Assembly: GCA_040218415.1 (NCBI GenBank)
Contig: JAVJRN010000079.1
Coordinates: 62,001 to 126,000 of the forward strand
DNA length: 64,000 nucleotides
Direction: 5' to 3'
Source of the DNA: JAVJRN01 sp040218415
Lineage (GTDB): Bacteria; Bacteroidota; Bacteroidia; Cytophagales; Cyclobacteriaceae
Shown: positions 1-7,735 of the stretch, piece by piece
How the letters are laid out: the number at the start of each line of letters is the position of its first letter
How positions within the stretch are numbered: the first letter of the stretch is position 1
The notes under the pieces: model-generated
Told to the model about the DNA's origin: nothing
What the model saw: the letters and a program-made list of their open reading frames with translations, nothing else
Databases searched by the model: none
Translations under genes and position numbers: made by a program

Positions 1-734
1 TCAGCGCAAACATAAGCGGGATCTTTTCCGCCAAGTTCTAGCCCTACTGGCATAAATGAATTGGCCGCCGCAGCTGAAATAGCTTTCCCGCCTTGCTCAG
101 AGCCTGTAAATGCCACGTAATCAATCATTTTGTCATGAAGAACCTCAGTAACTTGATCATGATTCATATGTATTGCCTGGAACACACCTTCTGGAAAGTC
201 TGCTTCATCAAATGCCGCTTGATAGCGCTCGGCACAAATTGCCGTTTGATCTGCATGTTTTAAAATCACCGTATTGCCCGCCAGAATAGCTGGAATAATG
301 GCGTTGACAGAAGTGAGGTATGGATAATTCCATGGCGCCAAAACCAAAACTACGCCTAGTGGCTCCTTCTTGATAAACCTAGTAAAACCTGTCTTTTCTG
401 GTAGCTCAATATTTTGCAAAGCTTCTTCTGCCAAGGCAATCATTGTTTCTGCCCGCTCTACAAAACCACCCTTTATTTCAAAAGGAGTATAGGCTATCGG
501 GCGTCCCATTTGCTGGGTGATTTCCATGGCCATCTGGTCAACATTTGCCTTGAAGTAGTCGATCACTTTCCTTATTTTGGTTATTCTTTCGGTAAGTGGT
601 ACTTTCTTCCAGTCTTTTTTTGCTTTATTGGCACTTAAAACTGCATCCCTTATTTCGCTATCAGAGGCATAACTTCTTTCTGCATATACAGCGCTATCAA
701 TTGGACTTACTATTTCAAACTTATTGGACTTCAT
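1..734 (-). CDS. NAD(P)+-dependent aldehyde dehydrogenase (3' part cut off by window edge)
   Basis: Aldehyde dehydrogenase superfamily enzyme that oxidises an aldehyde to its acid. Reading leftward from the ATG at 734, about 244 residues are visible. They include the PWN motif with the oxyanion asparagine (about N136), the GNTVILK cofactor-binding stretch, FTGS (209-212) and the ELGGKDP motif with the general-base glutamate (about E233). The catalytic cysteine and oligomerisation domain lie beyond position 1, so activity cannot be confirmed here. It starts 9 nt after the SDR stop and is probably the last visible gene of the permease/ligase/SDR operon. By analogy with PuuC it may oxidise a gamma-glutamylated aldehyde; that substrate is inference. 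Family assignment is secure. Confidence 0.93.
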   Translation of the reverse strand, partial: MKSNKFEIVSPIDSAVYAERSYASDSEIRDAVLSANKAKKDWKKVPLTERITKIRKVIDYFKANVDQMAMEITQQMGRPIAYTPFEIKGGFVERAETMIALAEEALQNIELPEKTGFTRFIKKEPLGVVLVLAPWNYPYLTSVNAIIPAILAGNTVILKHADQTAICAERYQAAFDEADFPEGVFQAIHMNHDQVTEVLHDKMIDYVAFTGSEQGGKAISAAAANSFMPVGLELGGKDPAYVCA

Positions 735-743
735 TATTCTGGA

Positions 744-1517
744 TTATTCCGGGGTTACATAAGCAGCTGTGATACCACCATCTACTAAAAATTCTGTGCC
801 AGTAATATAACTCGCATCATCAGAGGCAAGGAATAAGGCTGATTTGGCCATTTCATCTGCTTCACCGAAACGACCCATAGGTATATGCACCAATCTTCGC
901 TGCTTTTTGGCCTCAGTATCCAAAAACTTCATCAATAATTCAGTTCTCAATGGACCTGGACATAAAGCATTTACACGAATATTTTCTCGGGCATGAATTA
1001 CCGCCAATTCTCTTGTCATAGATAATACAGCGCCTTTGCTGGCTGTATAAGCTATCTGAGGTGTGGCCGCACCCAAAAGTGACACGAAAGATGCGGTGTT
1101 AATCACGCTCCCTCCACCTGCTCTTTTCAAAGCTGGAATCCCATATTTACAGCCTAAAAAAACACCCTTAGCATTGATATTCATGGTTAAATCCCAAGTA
1201 TCTTCGGTCGTGTTCTCGCTGCTATCATCTTGACTATCCATGATACCTGCATTATTGAAAAGAATATTGAGCTTACCAAACTGCATCTCTGCCATTTCGA
1301 TCATTGCTTCACAATCTGCGGCGATCGAGACATCAGCATGAATATAGATGGCATCACCTCCTAAGTTAAGAATTTCCTTTTCGAGCTTAGCCCCTTCAAA
1401 GTCATTTACATCAGCAATGACAATTTTCGCTCCTTCCTGAGCAAAAAGAAGCGCAGAGGCCTTGCCTATACCACTTGAACCTCCAGTAATTAATGCGACT
1501 TTATTTTTGAGTCTCAT
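744..1517 (-). CDS. SDR-family NAD(P)-dependent oxidoreductase
   Basis: Classical short-chain dehydrogenase of 257 residues, the normal length. The Rossmann glycine motif TGGSSGIG is at 11-18, NNAG at 88-91, and the catalytic set is S143, Y157 and K161 (YTASK). D36 after the second strand favours NAD over NADP. The C-terminal LVDGG is typical. It lies 57 nt after the glutamine-synthetase-like gene and just before the aldehyde dehydrogenase, so it could oxidise an alcohol group to the aldehyde that the next enzyme uses. The family is certain; the substrate is inferred only from the neighbours. Confidence 0.93.
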   Translation of the reverse strand: MRLKNKVALITGGSSGIGKASALLFAQEGAKIVIADVNDFEGAKLEKEILNLGGDAIYIHADVSIAADCEAMIEMAEMQFGKLNILFNNAGIMDSQDDSSENTTEDTWDLTMNINAKGVFLGCKYGIPALKRAGGGSVINTASFVSLLGAATPQIAYTASKGAVLSMTRELAVIHARENIRVNALCPGPLRTELLMKFLDTEAKKQRRLVHIPMGRFGEADEMAKSALFLASDDASYITGTEFLVDGGITAAYVTPE

Positions 1518-1574
1518 AGATCATATTATTTAAATTGATTGGCTTATCACTTCACTTGATTCTTTGTAACAATA

Positions 1575-2951
1575 TTATATTCTTTCAAAATAGCGCTGTT
1601 TTTCCCAATCGGTAACTGAGGTTTCGAAAGCAGCAACTTCTTTTTTATAGAAATGAGCATAATGAGACTGCACCGCTTCGCCAAAAGTATTTTTCACAAA
1701 TTGACTTTTTTCGAAAGTACTGACAGCATCCTTCAGCGTCCTAGGCACATGGGGTAAATGCCTCGCTTCATAAATATCTCCAACGAAACATTCAGGTGGT
1801 GCTATTTTATCTTTTATTCCTTGCAGCCCTGAAGCAATAGAAGCAGCAAAAGCCAAGTAAGGATTACAATCTGCCCCAGGAATTCGGCATTCTATGCGGA
1901 GACTTTTACCCGCCCCGACTACACGAAATCCTGCTGTCCGGTTATCGCGACTCCATGCAATTCTGGTTGGTGCCCAGCTGCCGTCTATATATCTTTTATA
2001 TGAGTTAATGGTTGGGGCATAGAAAACCATGACATCTGGTACATATTTGATCCAGCCACCGAGAAACCACCCGAAAATTTCTGAACCTTTTACCGGACCA
2101 AAATCCTTGTCTCCTACAAATGCATTTTGACCATCTTTCCAGAGGCTGACATGAATGTGACAACTAGAACCAGCACCTTTTTCATCATATTTTGCCATGA
2201 AGGTTAATGATAAACCCATTTGATCAGCGAGTTCTTTCATGCATTGCTTAAATATGACATGACGATCAGCCATGACGCCAATTTCAGCAAAACGAACGTT
2301 TAACTCATGCTGGCCAAGCCCCCATTCTCCTTTGGAAGTTTCAACAGGCACTCCAGAGTATTTAAGATGTCTTCTGGCAGCTGAAGTAAATACTTCCGTG
2401 CGTGAGCCTTGCATGATATGGTAATCTTCCAGATACCAGCCTGCTGGTTTTAATTTTAGGAAATGAGCTTCTGCGGCATCACGATAGCTATCTTCAAAAA
2501 GAAAATATTCTAATTCGGAAGCAGCATATGCTTCGAACCCAAATTCTGAAAGTTGTGCCATCTGATGTGCTAAAATAGACCGTGGAGCTTGCGATATAAG
2601 CTCGTGGCTTTTATCATTTTTGACAGCACAAAGAATTATTGCTGTTTTGTCAAGCCAATCAGCCATTCGCAAAGTGGAAATATCCGGCACTAAGTGAAAA
2701 TCTCCATATCCAAGTTCCCAGTTAGCAAAATGATAACCCGGAACTGGTTCCATTTCCATGTCTGCTGTCAATAGATAATCGCAGGCGTGAGTCCCTTCTT
2801 TTATGGCCGATTCCAAGAAAAAATCTGCATCAAAGCGCTTACCCATCATGCGACCGTAATGATCAGTAAAGGCAACCACTACAGTTTCGATATCCCTTTT
2901 TTCCACCAAGGAAACAAGCGTTTCGATTGTAAGCATTCCTTCCATATGCAT
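1575..2951 (-). CDS. Glutamine-synthetase-family gamma-glutamyl-amine ligase
   Basis: A 458-residue member of the glutamine synthetase superfamily, ATP-dependent ligases that join glutamate to ammonia or an amine. Conserved elements: metal-ligand glutamates in ELEYFLF (E146, E148) and EWGLGQHE (E209, E216), the GSSCHIH motif (H265, H267), the NRTAGFRV segment (337-344) and RIECRIPGADCNPY (352-365). Its place between an amine/amino-acid permease and two dehydrogenases fits a PuuA- or GlnA4-like role in glutamylating an amine better than ammonia assimilation. Its ATG overlaps the permease stop (TAATG), so translation is probably coupled; a second ATG two codons on is an alternative start. Substrate is inference. 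Confidence 0.88.
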   Translation of the reverse strand: MHMEGMLTIETLVSLVEKRDIETVVVAFTDHYGRMMGKRFDADFFLESAIKEGTHACDYLLTADMEMEPVPGYHFANWELGYGDFHLVPDISTLRMADWLDKTAIILCAVKNDKSHELISQAPRSILAHQMAQLSEFGFEAYAASELEYFLFEDSYRDAAEAHFLKLKPAGWYLEDYHIMQGSRTEVFTSAARRHLKYSGVPVETSKGEWGLGQHELNVRFAEIGVMADRHVIFKQCMKELADQMGLSLTFMAKYDEKGAGSSCHIHVSLWKDGQNAFVGDKDFGPVKGSEIFGWFLGGWIKYVPDVMVFYAPTINSYKRYIDGSWAPTRIAWSRDNRTAGFRVVGAGKSLRIECRIPGADCNPYLAFAASIASGLQGIKDKIAPPECFVGDIYEARHLPHVPRTLKDAVSTFEKSQFVKNTFGEAVQSHYAHFYKKEVAAFETSVTDWEKQRYFERI

Positions 2952-4267
2952 TAGCTTTTGTAAGTAATTTTAAACCAAAGAAAAGATACGATCAAAATGA
3001 TCAAATAAATAGCTGCTAGCTCATGATTATTAATCACGATGGCAATCAATGCTGTCACGGCAATGACCAGAGCAATGATCGGAGACAGAGGGTAAAAGGG
3101 AACTTTAAAAGGTCGCTGCAGGTCTGGTTGTTTTTTTCGCAAAACAATGACAGAAATCATAGAGATAATATAGAGAGATAGCGCTCCAAAACAGGCGATA
3201 GTGATGATTTCACTGGTTTTACCCGTCAATAATGCTACAATACCAACGCAAGTATTAAAGATCAACGCATTGACAGGTGTTTTATATTTTGCATTTACTT
3301 TTCCTAATACTTGAGGAGCAAACCTCACCTTGCCAAACTCGTAGGTCGACCTGCCTGCCGCTAAAATAATCCCATGAAAAGAAGCAATCAAACCAAATAG
3401 TCCAATAAAACTTACCAACTTAAAATTTAATGAATCCGCCCCAAGCACCTTTTCTAAGGCCAAGGGCAAAGGCGAGTCGGACAGTTGACCATCAGCATCA
3501 TAAACGATCGACTGCCAGCCATCCACACCAACAGAAAAGACAAAAGTGAACAAGCATAACACCACCAAAGTCCCTATCGCTGAGCCAAAACCGATTAAAA
3601 TATTCCGTTGTGGGTTGATCGTTTCTTCCGCAACATTCGCTACTCCTTCGATGGCAAGAAAAAACCAAATAGCGAATGGTAAAGCAGCAAAAGCACCTTT
3701 CCAGCCATTGGGAAGCTGATCTTGCGTGAGATTTGAATATTCAAAACTTGGAGATGTACTAAAGAAGAATAAAACCAAACCAATAACAGCCAAAACAGTA
3801 ACAGCCAATTCAAACGTGGCAGCAGTTTGCACACCTATGATATTAATTAACGTGAAAATAATGTAAGCGGCAATGGCAATAACAAGGATAGGTACGGAGG
3901 GCAAAAACAGATTTAAATAAGCGCCTATGGCAAAAGCGATGGCTGGTGGAGCAAAAATAAATTCAATGTTTTGTGCCATTCCAGCAAAAAAACCCCAGTT
4001 CTTACCCAATGCCTGATGTGCGTAATCAAATGCTCCTCCGGCTTTTGGAATTGCACAGGCCATTTCCGTATAGCTAAAAGTAAAGGTCAAATACATAATG
4101 ATCACAAAACCTGTTGCCACGGCCATACCAAGTGTACCACCTTCTGCCAAACCCAAATTCCAGCCAAAATACATACCTGAAATGACGTACCCAACGCCAA
4201 GTCCCCATAACATAATCGGGCCTAGTTTACGTTCTAGTGAGGGATTTGATGCTTTTTCCTGATCCAT
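2951..4267 (-). CDS. APC-family amino acid/amine permease, ethanolamine-permease-like
   Basis: Integral inner-membrane transporter of 438 residues with about 12 hydrophobic helices, in the amino acid-polyamine-organocation superfamily. The first helix region (GVGYVISGMYFGWNLGLAEG, from about residue 25) and the ACAIPKAGGAFDY segment resemble, as I remember them, the ethanolamine permease subfamily. It is the first gene of a leftward operon with the ligase, SDR and aldehyde dehydrogenase, divergent from a LacI-family regulator 299 nt away. It probably imports the amine that the operon degrades. The family is secure; the substrate is a recollection-based guess that needs a profile comparison. 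Confidence 0.88.
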   Translation of the reverse strand: MDQEKASNPSLERKLGPIMLWGLGVGYVISGMYFGWNLGLAEGGTLGMAVATGFVIIMYLTFTFSYTEMACAIPKAGGAFDYAHQALGKNWGFFAGMAQNIEFIFAPPAIAFAIGAYLNLFLPSVPILVIAIAAYIIFTLINIIGVQTAATFELAVTVLAVIGLVLFFFSTSPSFEYSNLTQDQLPNGWKGAFAALPFAIWFFLAIEGVANVAEETINPQRNILIGFGSAIGTLVVLCLFTFVFSVGVDGWQSIVYDADGQLSDSPLPLALEKVLGADSLNFKLVSFIGLFGLIASFHGIILAAGRSTYEFGKVRFAPQVLGKVNAKYKTPVNALIFNTCVGIVALLTGKTSEIITIACFGALSLYIISMISVIVLRKKQPDLQRPFKVPFYPLSPIIALVIAVTALIAIVINNHELAAIYLIILIVSFLWFKITYKS

Positions 4268-4566
4268 TGAAGTAAAATAATGAATCAGGAAGGAAAGAAG
4301 TATAATTCTTTTAAGGAATTAAGTTAAAAGATATTTTCAGGCTTCTAAGTTTTCCGATAACGAAAACGAACGAATTCCCGTTCAAAGAAAAAGGTGTCTT
4401 GATTAAGCCAAATAGTCAGAAAAATTAGCAGATTTCCTAAATTATTAACATAAATCTACCCACCATCACATTTTACAGTTATATTTCTTAAAATAATTGT
4501 AATTTGAGGTTATATCAAGTGATACATTGATTCGACAATTATTATTGATATCAAATACCCATATTC
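4268..4566. promoter_or_regulatory. Divergent promoter/operator region between permease operon and LacI-family gene
   Basis: This 299-nt AT-rich gap lies between divergent starts and holds several inverted repeats: CTTTTAA-N9-TTAAAAG (4308-4330), GTTTTC-N7-GAAAAC (4349-4367), GAACG-N6-CGTTC (4368-4383), TATCA-AG-TGATA (4513-4524) and the palindrome TTGATATCAA (4545-4554). LacI-family regulators bind short palindromes in such places, so the abutting pair at 4349-4383 is the best operator candidate. I could not identify clear Bacteroidota promoter boxes (TTTG/TAnnTTTG). Confidence 0.5.
4349..4383. promoter_or_regulatory. Candidate LacI-type operator (two adjacent inverted repeats)
   Basis: GTTTTC-CGATAAC-GAAAAC at 4349-4367 is directly followed by GAACG-AATTCC-CGTTC at 4368-4383. 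Both arm pairs are perfect. The first can also be read as a 16-bp pseudo-palindrome at 4351-4366. They sit 82 nt upstream of the permease start and about 184 nt upstream of the regulator start. Assignment to the adjacent LacI-family protein is inference from position and symmetry. Confidence 0.4.
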
Positions 4567-5559
4567 ATGCATAACACAACATTAAAAGACATAGCAAAAG
4601 CCACGGGATTGTCGGTTTCGACAGTTTCACGATTGCTCAACGCTAAGTATGACGCAAAGTCTGAGAAGGCCAAACGAGTGGCAAAAATCGCAAAGAAATT
4701 AGGCTACATGCCTAACCATGCAGCCGTAATGCTCAGAACAAACTCTTCAAAAACGCTTGGGTTGATCATTCCTTTTATCAACAATGGTTTTTTTTCAACG
4801 ATACTTCAGGGCATTGAAAGTGAGCTGAAAAAATTTGGATATCGTGTCGTAATCTGCCAATCGAACGATTCCTCCGATGAGGAAAAAGAAGCTATCATGC
4901 AACTCATGCGCTTTAAAGTAGATGGCATTATTATTTCCCTCGCTAAGAATACCCAGAACCTTGAGCTATTAGCTAGCCTGAATACCACTTCGACCAAAGT
5001 GCTACAATTTGACCGGACAATTGACCATGAAAACGTACCAAGCCTAGAGATGCAAGATGAAAATGCTACAGCTCTTGCAATGGCCTCTTTACTTGAGTTT
5101 GGATTCAAGTCATTCCTATATGTGGGGCTTTCCCCAGACATAATTAATGATAAAAGTAGGTATACTGGTTATCAGAATGGGCTAAAAGATGATTGTAGTT
5201 TTAAAAGATATTATCCGGAAGTAATCAAAGCCGAAGAACTCTCAGAAGAAATCGATGGCATAGATTGTATTCTTTGTTACAACGATTCTATTGGCGTTGA
5301 TATCCTTTTAGCATTGAAAAAACTCAATGTTGCCACCCCAGAAAAAATCTCCGTTTTAGGTTTTGATGATAGGCCATTTTGCCAATGGATCACGCCTACC
5401 TTAAGTAGTATAAGTCGACCCATCGAGCTTTTAGGAAAAAATGCCGCTCAGAGAATTCTCAATGATATCAATGAAAAATTGGAATTAGAAGAGGTAGTGT
5501 TAGAAAAACCGCAACTCATCATTCGAGACAGTATTTTGACCCATCGGACGTATTCTTGA
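4567..5559 (+). CDS. LacI-family transcriptional regulator
   Basis: A 330-residue repressor-type protein. The N-terminus (TLKDIAKATGLSVSTVSRLLN, from about residue 4) is the LacI helix-turn-helix, followed by the hinge helix (about 45-60) and a periplasmic-binding-protein-like effector domain starting at LGLIIPFINNGFF. The length is standard. It diverges from the permease/ligase/dehydrogenase operon across a palindrome-rich gap, which suggests local control with an inducer related to the operon substrate. LacI regulators usually sense sugars, so control of an amine pathway would be unusual; the regulator may instead act elsewhere. Confidence 0.93.
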   Translation: MHNTTLKDIAKATGLSVSTVSRLLNAKYDAKSEKAKRVAKIAKKLGYMPNHAAVMLRTNSSKTLGLIIPFINNGFFSTILQGIESELKKFGYRVVICQSNDSSDEEKEAIMQLMRFKVDGIIISLAKNTQNLELLASLNTTSTKVLQFDRTIDHENVPSLEMQDENATALAMASLLEFGFKSFLYVGLSPDIINDKSRYTGYQNGLKDDCSFKRYYPEVIKAEELSEEIDGIDCILCYNDSIGVDILLALKKLNVATPEKISVLGFDDRPFCQWITPTLSSISRPIELLGKNAAQRILNDINEKLELEEVVLEKPQLIIRDSILTHRTYS

Positions 5560-5571
5560 ACAAGTGTTTCG

Positions 5572-5589
5572 TCACAAAAGACTTTGTGA
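5572..5589. terminator. Possible terminator hairpin between convergent LacI-family and MscS genes
   Basis: TCACAAA (5572-5578), a 4-nt loop AGAC, and TTTGTGA (5583-5589) form a 7-bp perfect stem in the 34-nt gap between two converging genes. A T-rich stretch follows on the + strand. The stem is short and AT-rich, so confidence is limited. Confidence 0.4.
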
Positions 5590-5593
5590 AGTT

Positions 5594-6529
5594 TTAGCCT
5601 TTTCCCGGAAAGTTTGGACCTTTTGCCGTTCCTACTTTACCCTCCTGCATATTGTAATAAATTCTTTGTGTGGGATAGGCAAAGTCAATTTTACTTTCAC
5701 GAGAAAATGCGCGCAGCACATCCTCCCAAATATTGTGCTCGGAAGTTCTTCGCTTTCGAGGGTTGACCAAATAGCGCATGGTGAGCATGACACCACTTTC
5801 TTGCACGGAAGTGTAAACTATTGGGGTCAAGGAAGTGTAAAAAATCATAAACTTCTTAGAAGCTTCAATCAATCTTTTTTCAGCCACTTTAGACAAGTGC
5901 TCAGTATGCTCTCTGACTATTTTTTCCAAAATCGATTTAGCTCCTTCCCAGTCACTCTCAAAAGTCACCATAACCCCTATTTCATTCCATATATGACTAA
6001 AACCTTGCGTATAATTGGCTTGAGGTTCTTTAAAAACCCTCCCATTGGGCACATGAATGATACGACCGGTACTTTGGTCTGCATCTACCCAGTTGTTGAT
6101 CTCATTGACTGTAAATTGAAAAAAACGAACATCGATTACATCTCCGGCTACCGTACCAATTTCTATTCTATCTCCTACTTCGAAAGGTCTTCTGATTAAG
6201 ATAAAAAGCCAGCCTGCCAGGTTTACGATGGGATCCTGCAATGCAATAGCTAAGCCGGCTGTAACAAGGCCAAAAAAGGTAGCCAAAGAATCTATTCTAT
6301 CAATCCAAATGCCACTTATAATAATAACAAGCAGGCTATAATGTGTATTTCTAATGCCATTTTTCCATAAATACCTTTCCTTGGCATTGATGATATTTTT
6401 GAAAATAAGTTTGATCGCAAAATAACGAATTAGCCATAAGCCCAAAATGAAAATGAACGATAGAAATAGCTTCCATTGCACTTCTGGTCCTATTTTCCAG
6501 TATTCTTCTATCCAGTTGGTAATCGACAT
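5594..6529 (-). CDS. MscS-family mechanosensitive ion channel
   Basis: A 311-residue small-conductance mechanosensitive channel homologue that would release solutes under hypo-osmotic shock. Three membrane helices are visible (about 20-42, 62-80 and 84-112). The third is the glycine/alanine-rich pore helix (FGLVTAGLAIALQDPIVNLAGW, 86-107). The MscS beta-domain follows (RPFEVGDRIEIG, and the PNGRVF motif at 161-166), then a mixed alpha/beta cytoplasmic part. It converges with the LacI-family gene and has its own upstream gap. Nothing in the context suggests a special role. Confidence 0.93.
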   Translation of the reverse strand: MSITNWIEEYWKIGPEVQWKLFLSFIFILGLWLIRYFAIKLIFKNIINAKERYLWKNGIRNTHYSLLVIIISGIWIDRIDSLATFFGLVTAGLAIALQDPIVNLAGWLFILIRRPFEVGDRIEIGTVAGDVIDVRFFQFTVNEINNWVDADQSTGRIIHVPNGRVFKEPQANYTQGFSHIWNEIGVMVTFESDWEGAKSILEKIVREHTEHLSKVAEKRLIEASKKFMIFYTSLTPIVYTSVQESGVMLTMRYLVNPRKRRTSEHNIWEDVLRAFSRESKIDFAYPTQRIYYNMQEGKVGTAKGPNFPGKG

Positions 6530-6547
6530 TTTTGTAATTTATAAAAA

Positions 6548-6604
6548 TAGCCTTAACTCCGTTTTCAATTATTCTGTCTTCTGAAGTCTTTTACGGTAAG
6601 GCTA
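6548..6604 (-). terminator. Possible terminator of the glycan operon
   Basis: On the minus strand, downstream of the HprK-like gene, TAGCCTTA (6604-6597) pairs with TAAGGCTA (6555-6548) and is followed by a run of five T. The stem is a perfect 8 bp, but the loop is long (41 nt, with weak internal pairing), so this is only a moderate candidate. Confidence 0.35.
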
Positions 6605-6616
6605 AAAGAATATTTA

Positions 6617-7735
6617 CTAAAGAAAACCGCGATCCTTCAACCCTTGCACCATTTTCTGTTGATAATGCCGATGATTTATTTTCATAGGAATTTTCACCAG
6701 CCAACATTTCTCTACAGTCGTTAGGGCTTGCGCGAGTACTTTTTCGTTTTTATCAATCAATATATCGTAATTCAAAAATGCCGCCTGATCAGAGGCCAAG
6801 GCATTATAACTACTCCAAACCAAGTGATCAAAAAACACATTGTACTCTCTAGAAATGACCAATCTGTTGAGCAGGGCAGCCTTTTCAGGAGTAATTTCTT
6901 CAAAAGTGATCTCTTCAGTTTCACAGCGAAATAAAATCAAAAAAGCATCTATTGGAATCTTACTATTCACAACCGATCCGTAAAAGTCTTTTGGTGAAAT
7001 TCTTCTGCGTACAAACTGTTTTCCACGAATCGTGGCGTGAAGTTTGAAATGCAACTTATCTAGAAGGGAGCGACCACTAAATATTTGCTTCTTGGTGAAT
7101 GCATCGCCTTGAATATTGTAGGCATATACTTTGGGGTAAGCGAGGTTAGGCGACACTTCTCCTTCATTGTTAATAATACAGATATCATCAGAAACAAAGG
7201 CCGCTGAGTGATCCTTACATAGGGTAATTTCTAAAGAAGTTTTCCCTACTCCGCCGGTTCCTCCAAATAACAGTGTTTTTCCGCTTTGCGTGCGTACAGC
7301 TGAAGCATGAATCAAGGCTAAATTTTCAGTTGTAAAAGCATATGGAACGAGAATGTGCTCATGAATCCATTGGCCGATAGCTTCTTTATGCGAAGTAAAT
7401 TGCATATTCATCCACTTGCGCAACAAACGCATGGTAGTACTCGACTTTTTTATAGTAAAAGCGATTCTTTTCACCTTGGTATCTTCAAAATAATACCTGG
7501 CAATCACCGCTCCCATGTGGTAGATGAAACCATCAGAAGTAAGCTGATGAATCGATGGATTCGAACTGATTAAACCTGCAGAATCAAGTTCATCCACATA
7601 ATCCACGACAAGATCAGGGATTTGATTTTCTATTGTAGGGTATAGCGAAAGCTCCTCTTCCAGAATGCTGGAAATTAAAGCATCCTTTGCCTGAATGAAT
7701 ATCTTTTTATCAAATATGGAATACGTTTTATTCAT
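6617..7735 (-). CDS. HprK-like P-loop kinase-fold protein in glycan operon
   Basis: A 372-residue protein with a C-terminal domain like HPr kinase/phosphorylase. Features are the HASAV strand (143-147), Walker A GGTGGVGKTS (158-167) and a VSDD motif (181-184) resembling the HprK Walker B region. The N-terminal 130 residues are not recognised. HprK phosphorylates a serine of HPr, but HprK-related proteins also occur in polysaccharide clusters with unknown targets. Its start overlaps the glycosyltransferase stop by 8 nt, so it is the last gene of the glycan operon, and its role is likely tied to surface glycan production or control. The kinase fold is clear; the substrate is unknown. Confidence 0.8.
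   Translation of the reverse strand: MNKTYSIFDKKIFIQAKDALISSILEEELSLYPTIENQIPDLVVDYVDELDSAGLISSNPSIHQLTSDGFIYHMGAVIARYYFEDTKVKRIAFTIKKSSTTMRLLRKWMNMQFTSHKEAIGQWIHEHILVPYAFTTENLALIHASAVRTQSGKTLLFGGTGGVGKTSLEITLCKDHSAAFVSDDICIINNEGEVSPNLAYPKVYAYNIQGDAFTKKQIFSGRSLLDKLHFKLHATIRGKQFVRRRISPKDFYGSVVNSKIPIDAFLILFRCETEEITFEEITPEKAALLNRLVISREYNVFFDHLVWSSYNALASDQAAFLNYDILIDKNEKVLAQALTTVEKCWLVKIPMKINHRHYQQKMVQGLKDRGFL

Noticed and set aside
5564..6199. 211-codon open frame on the + strand
   Set aside because: It lies entirely antisense to the well-supported MscS gene and its translation has no recognisable features.
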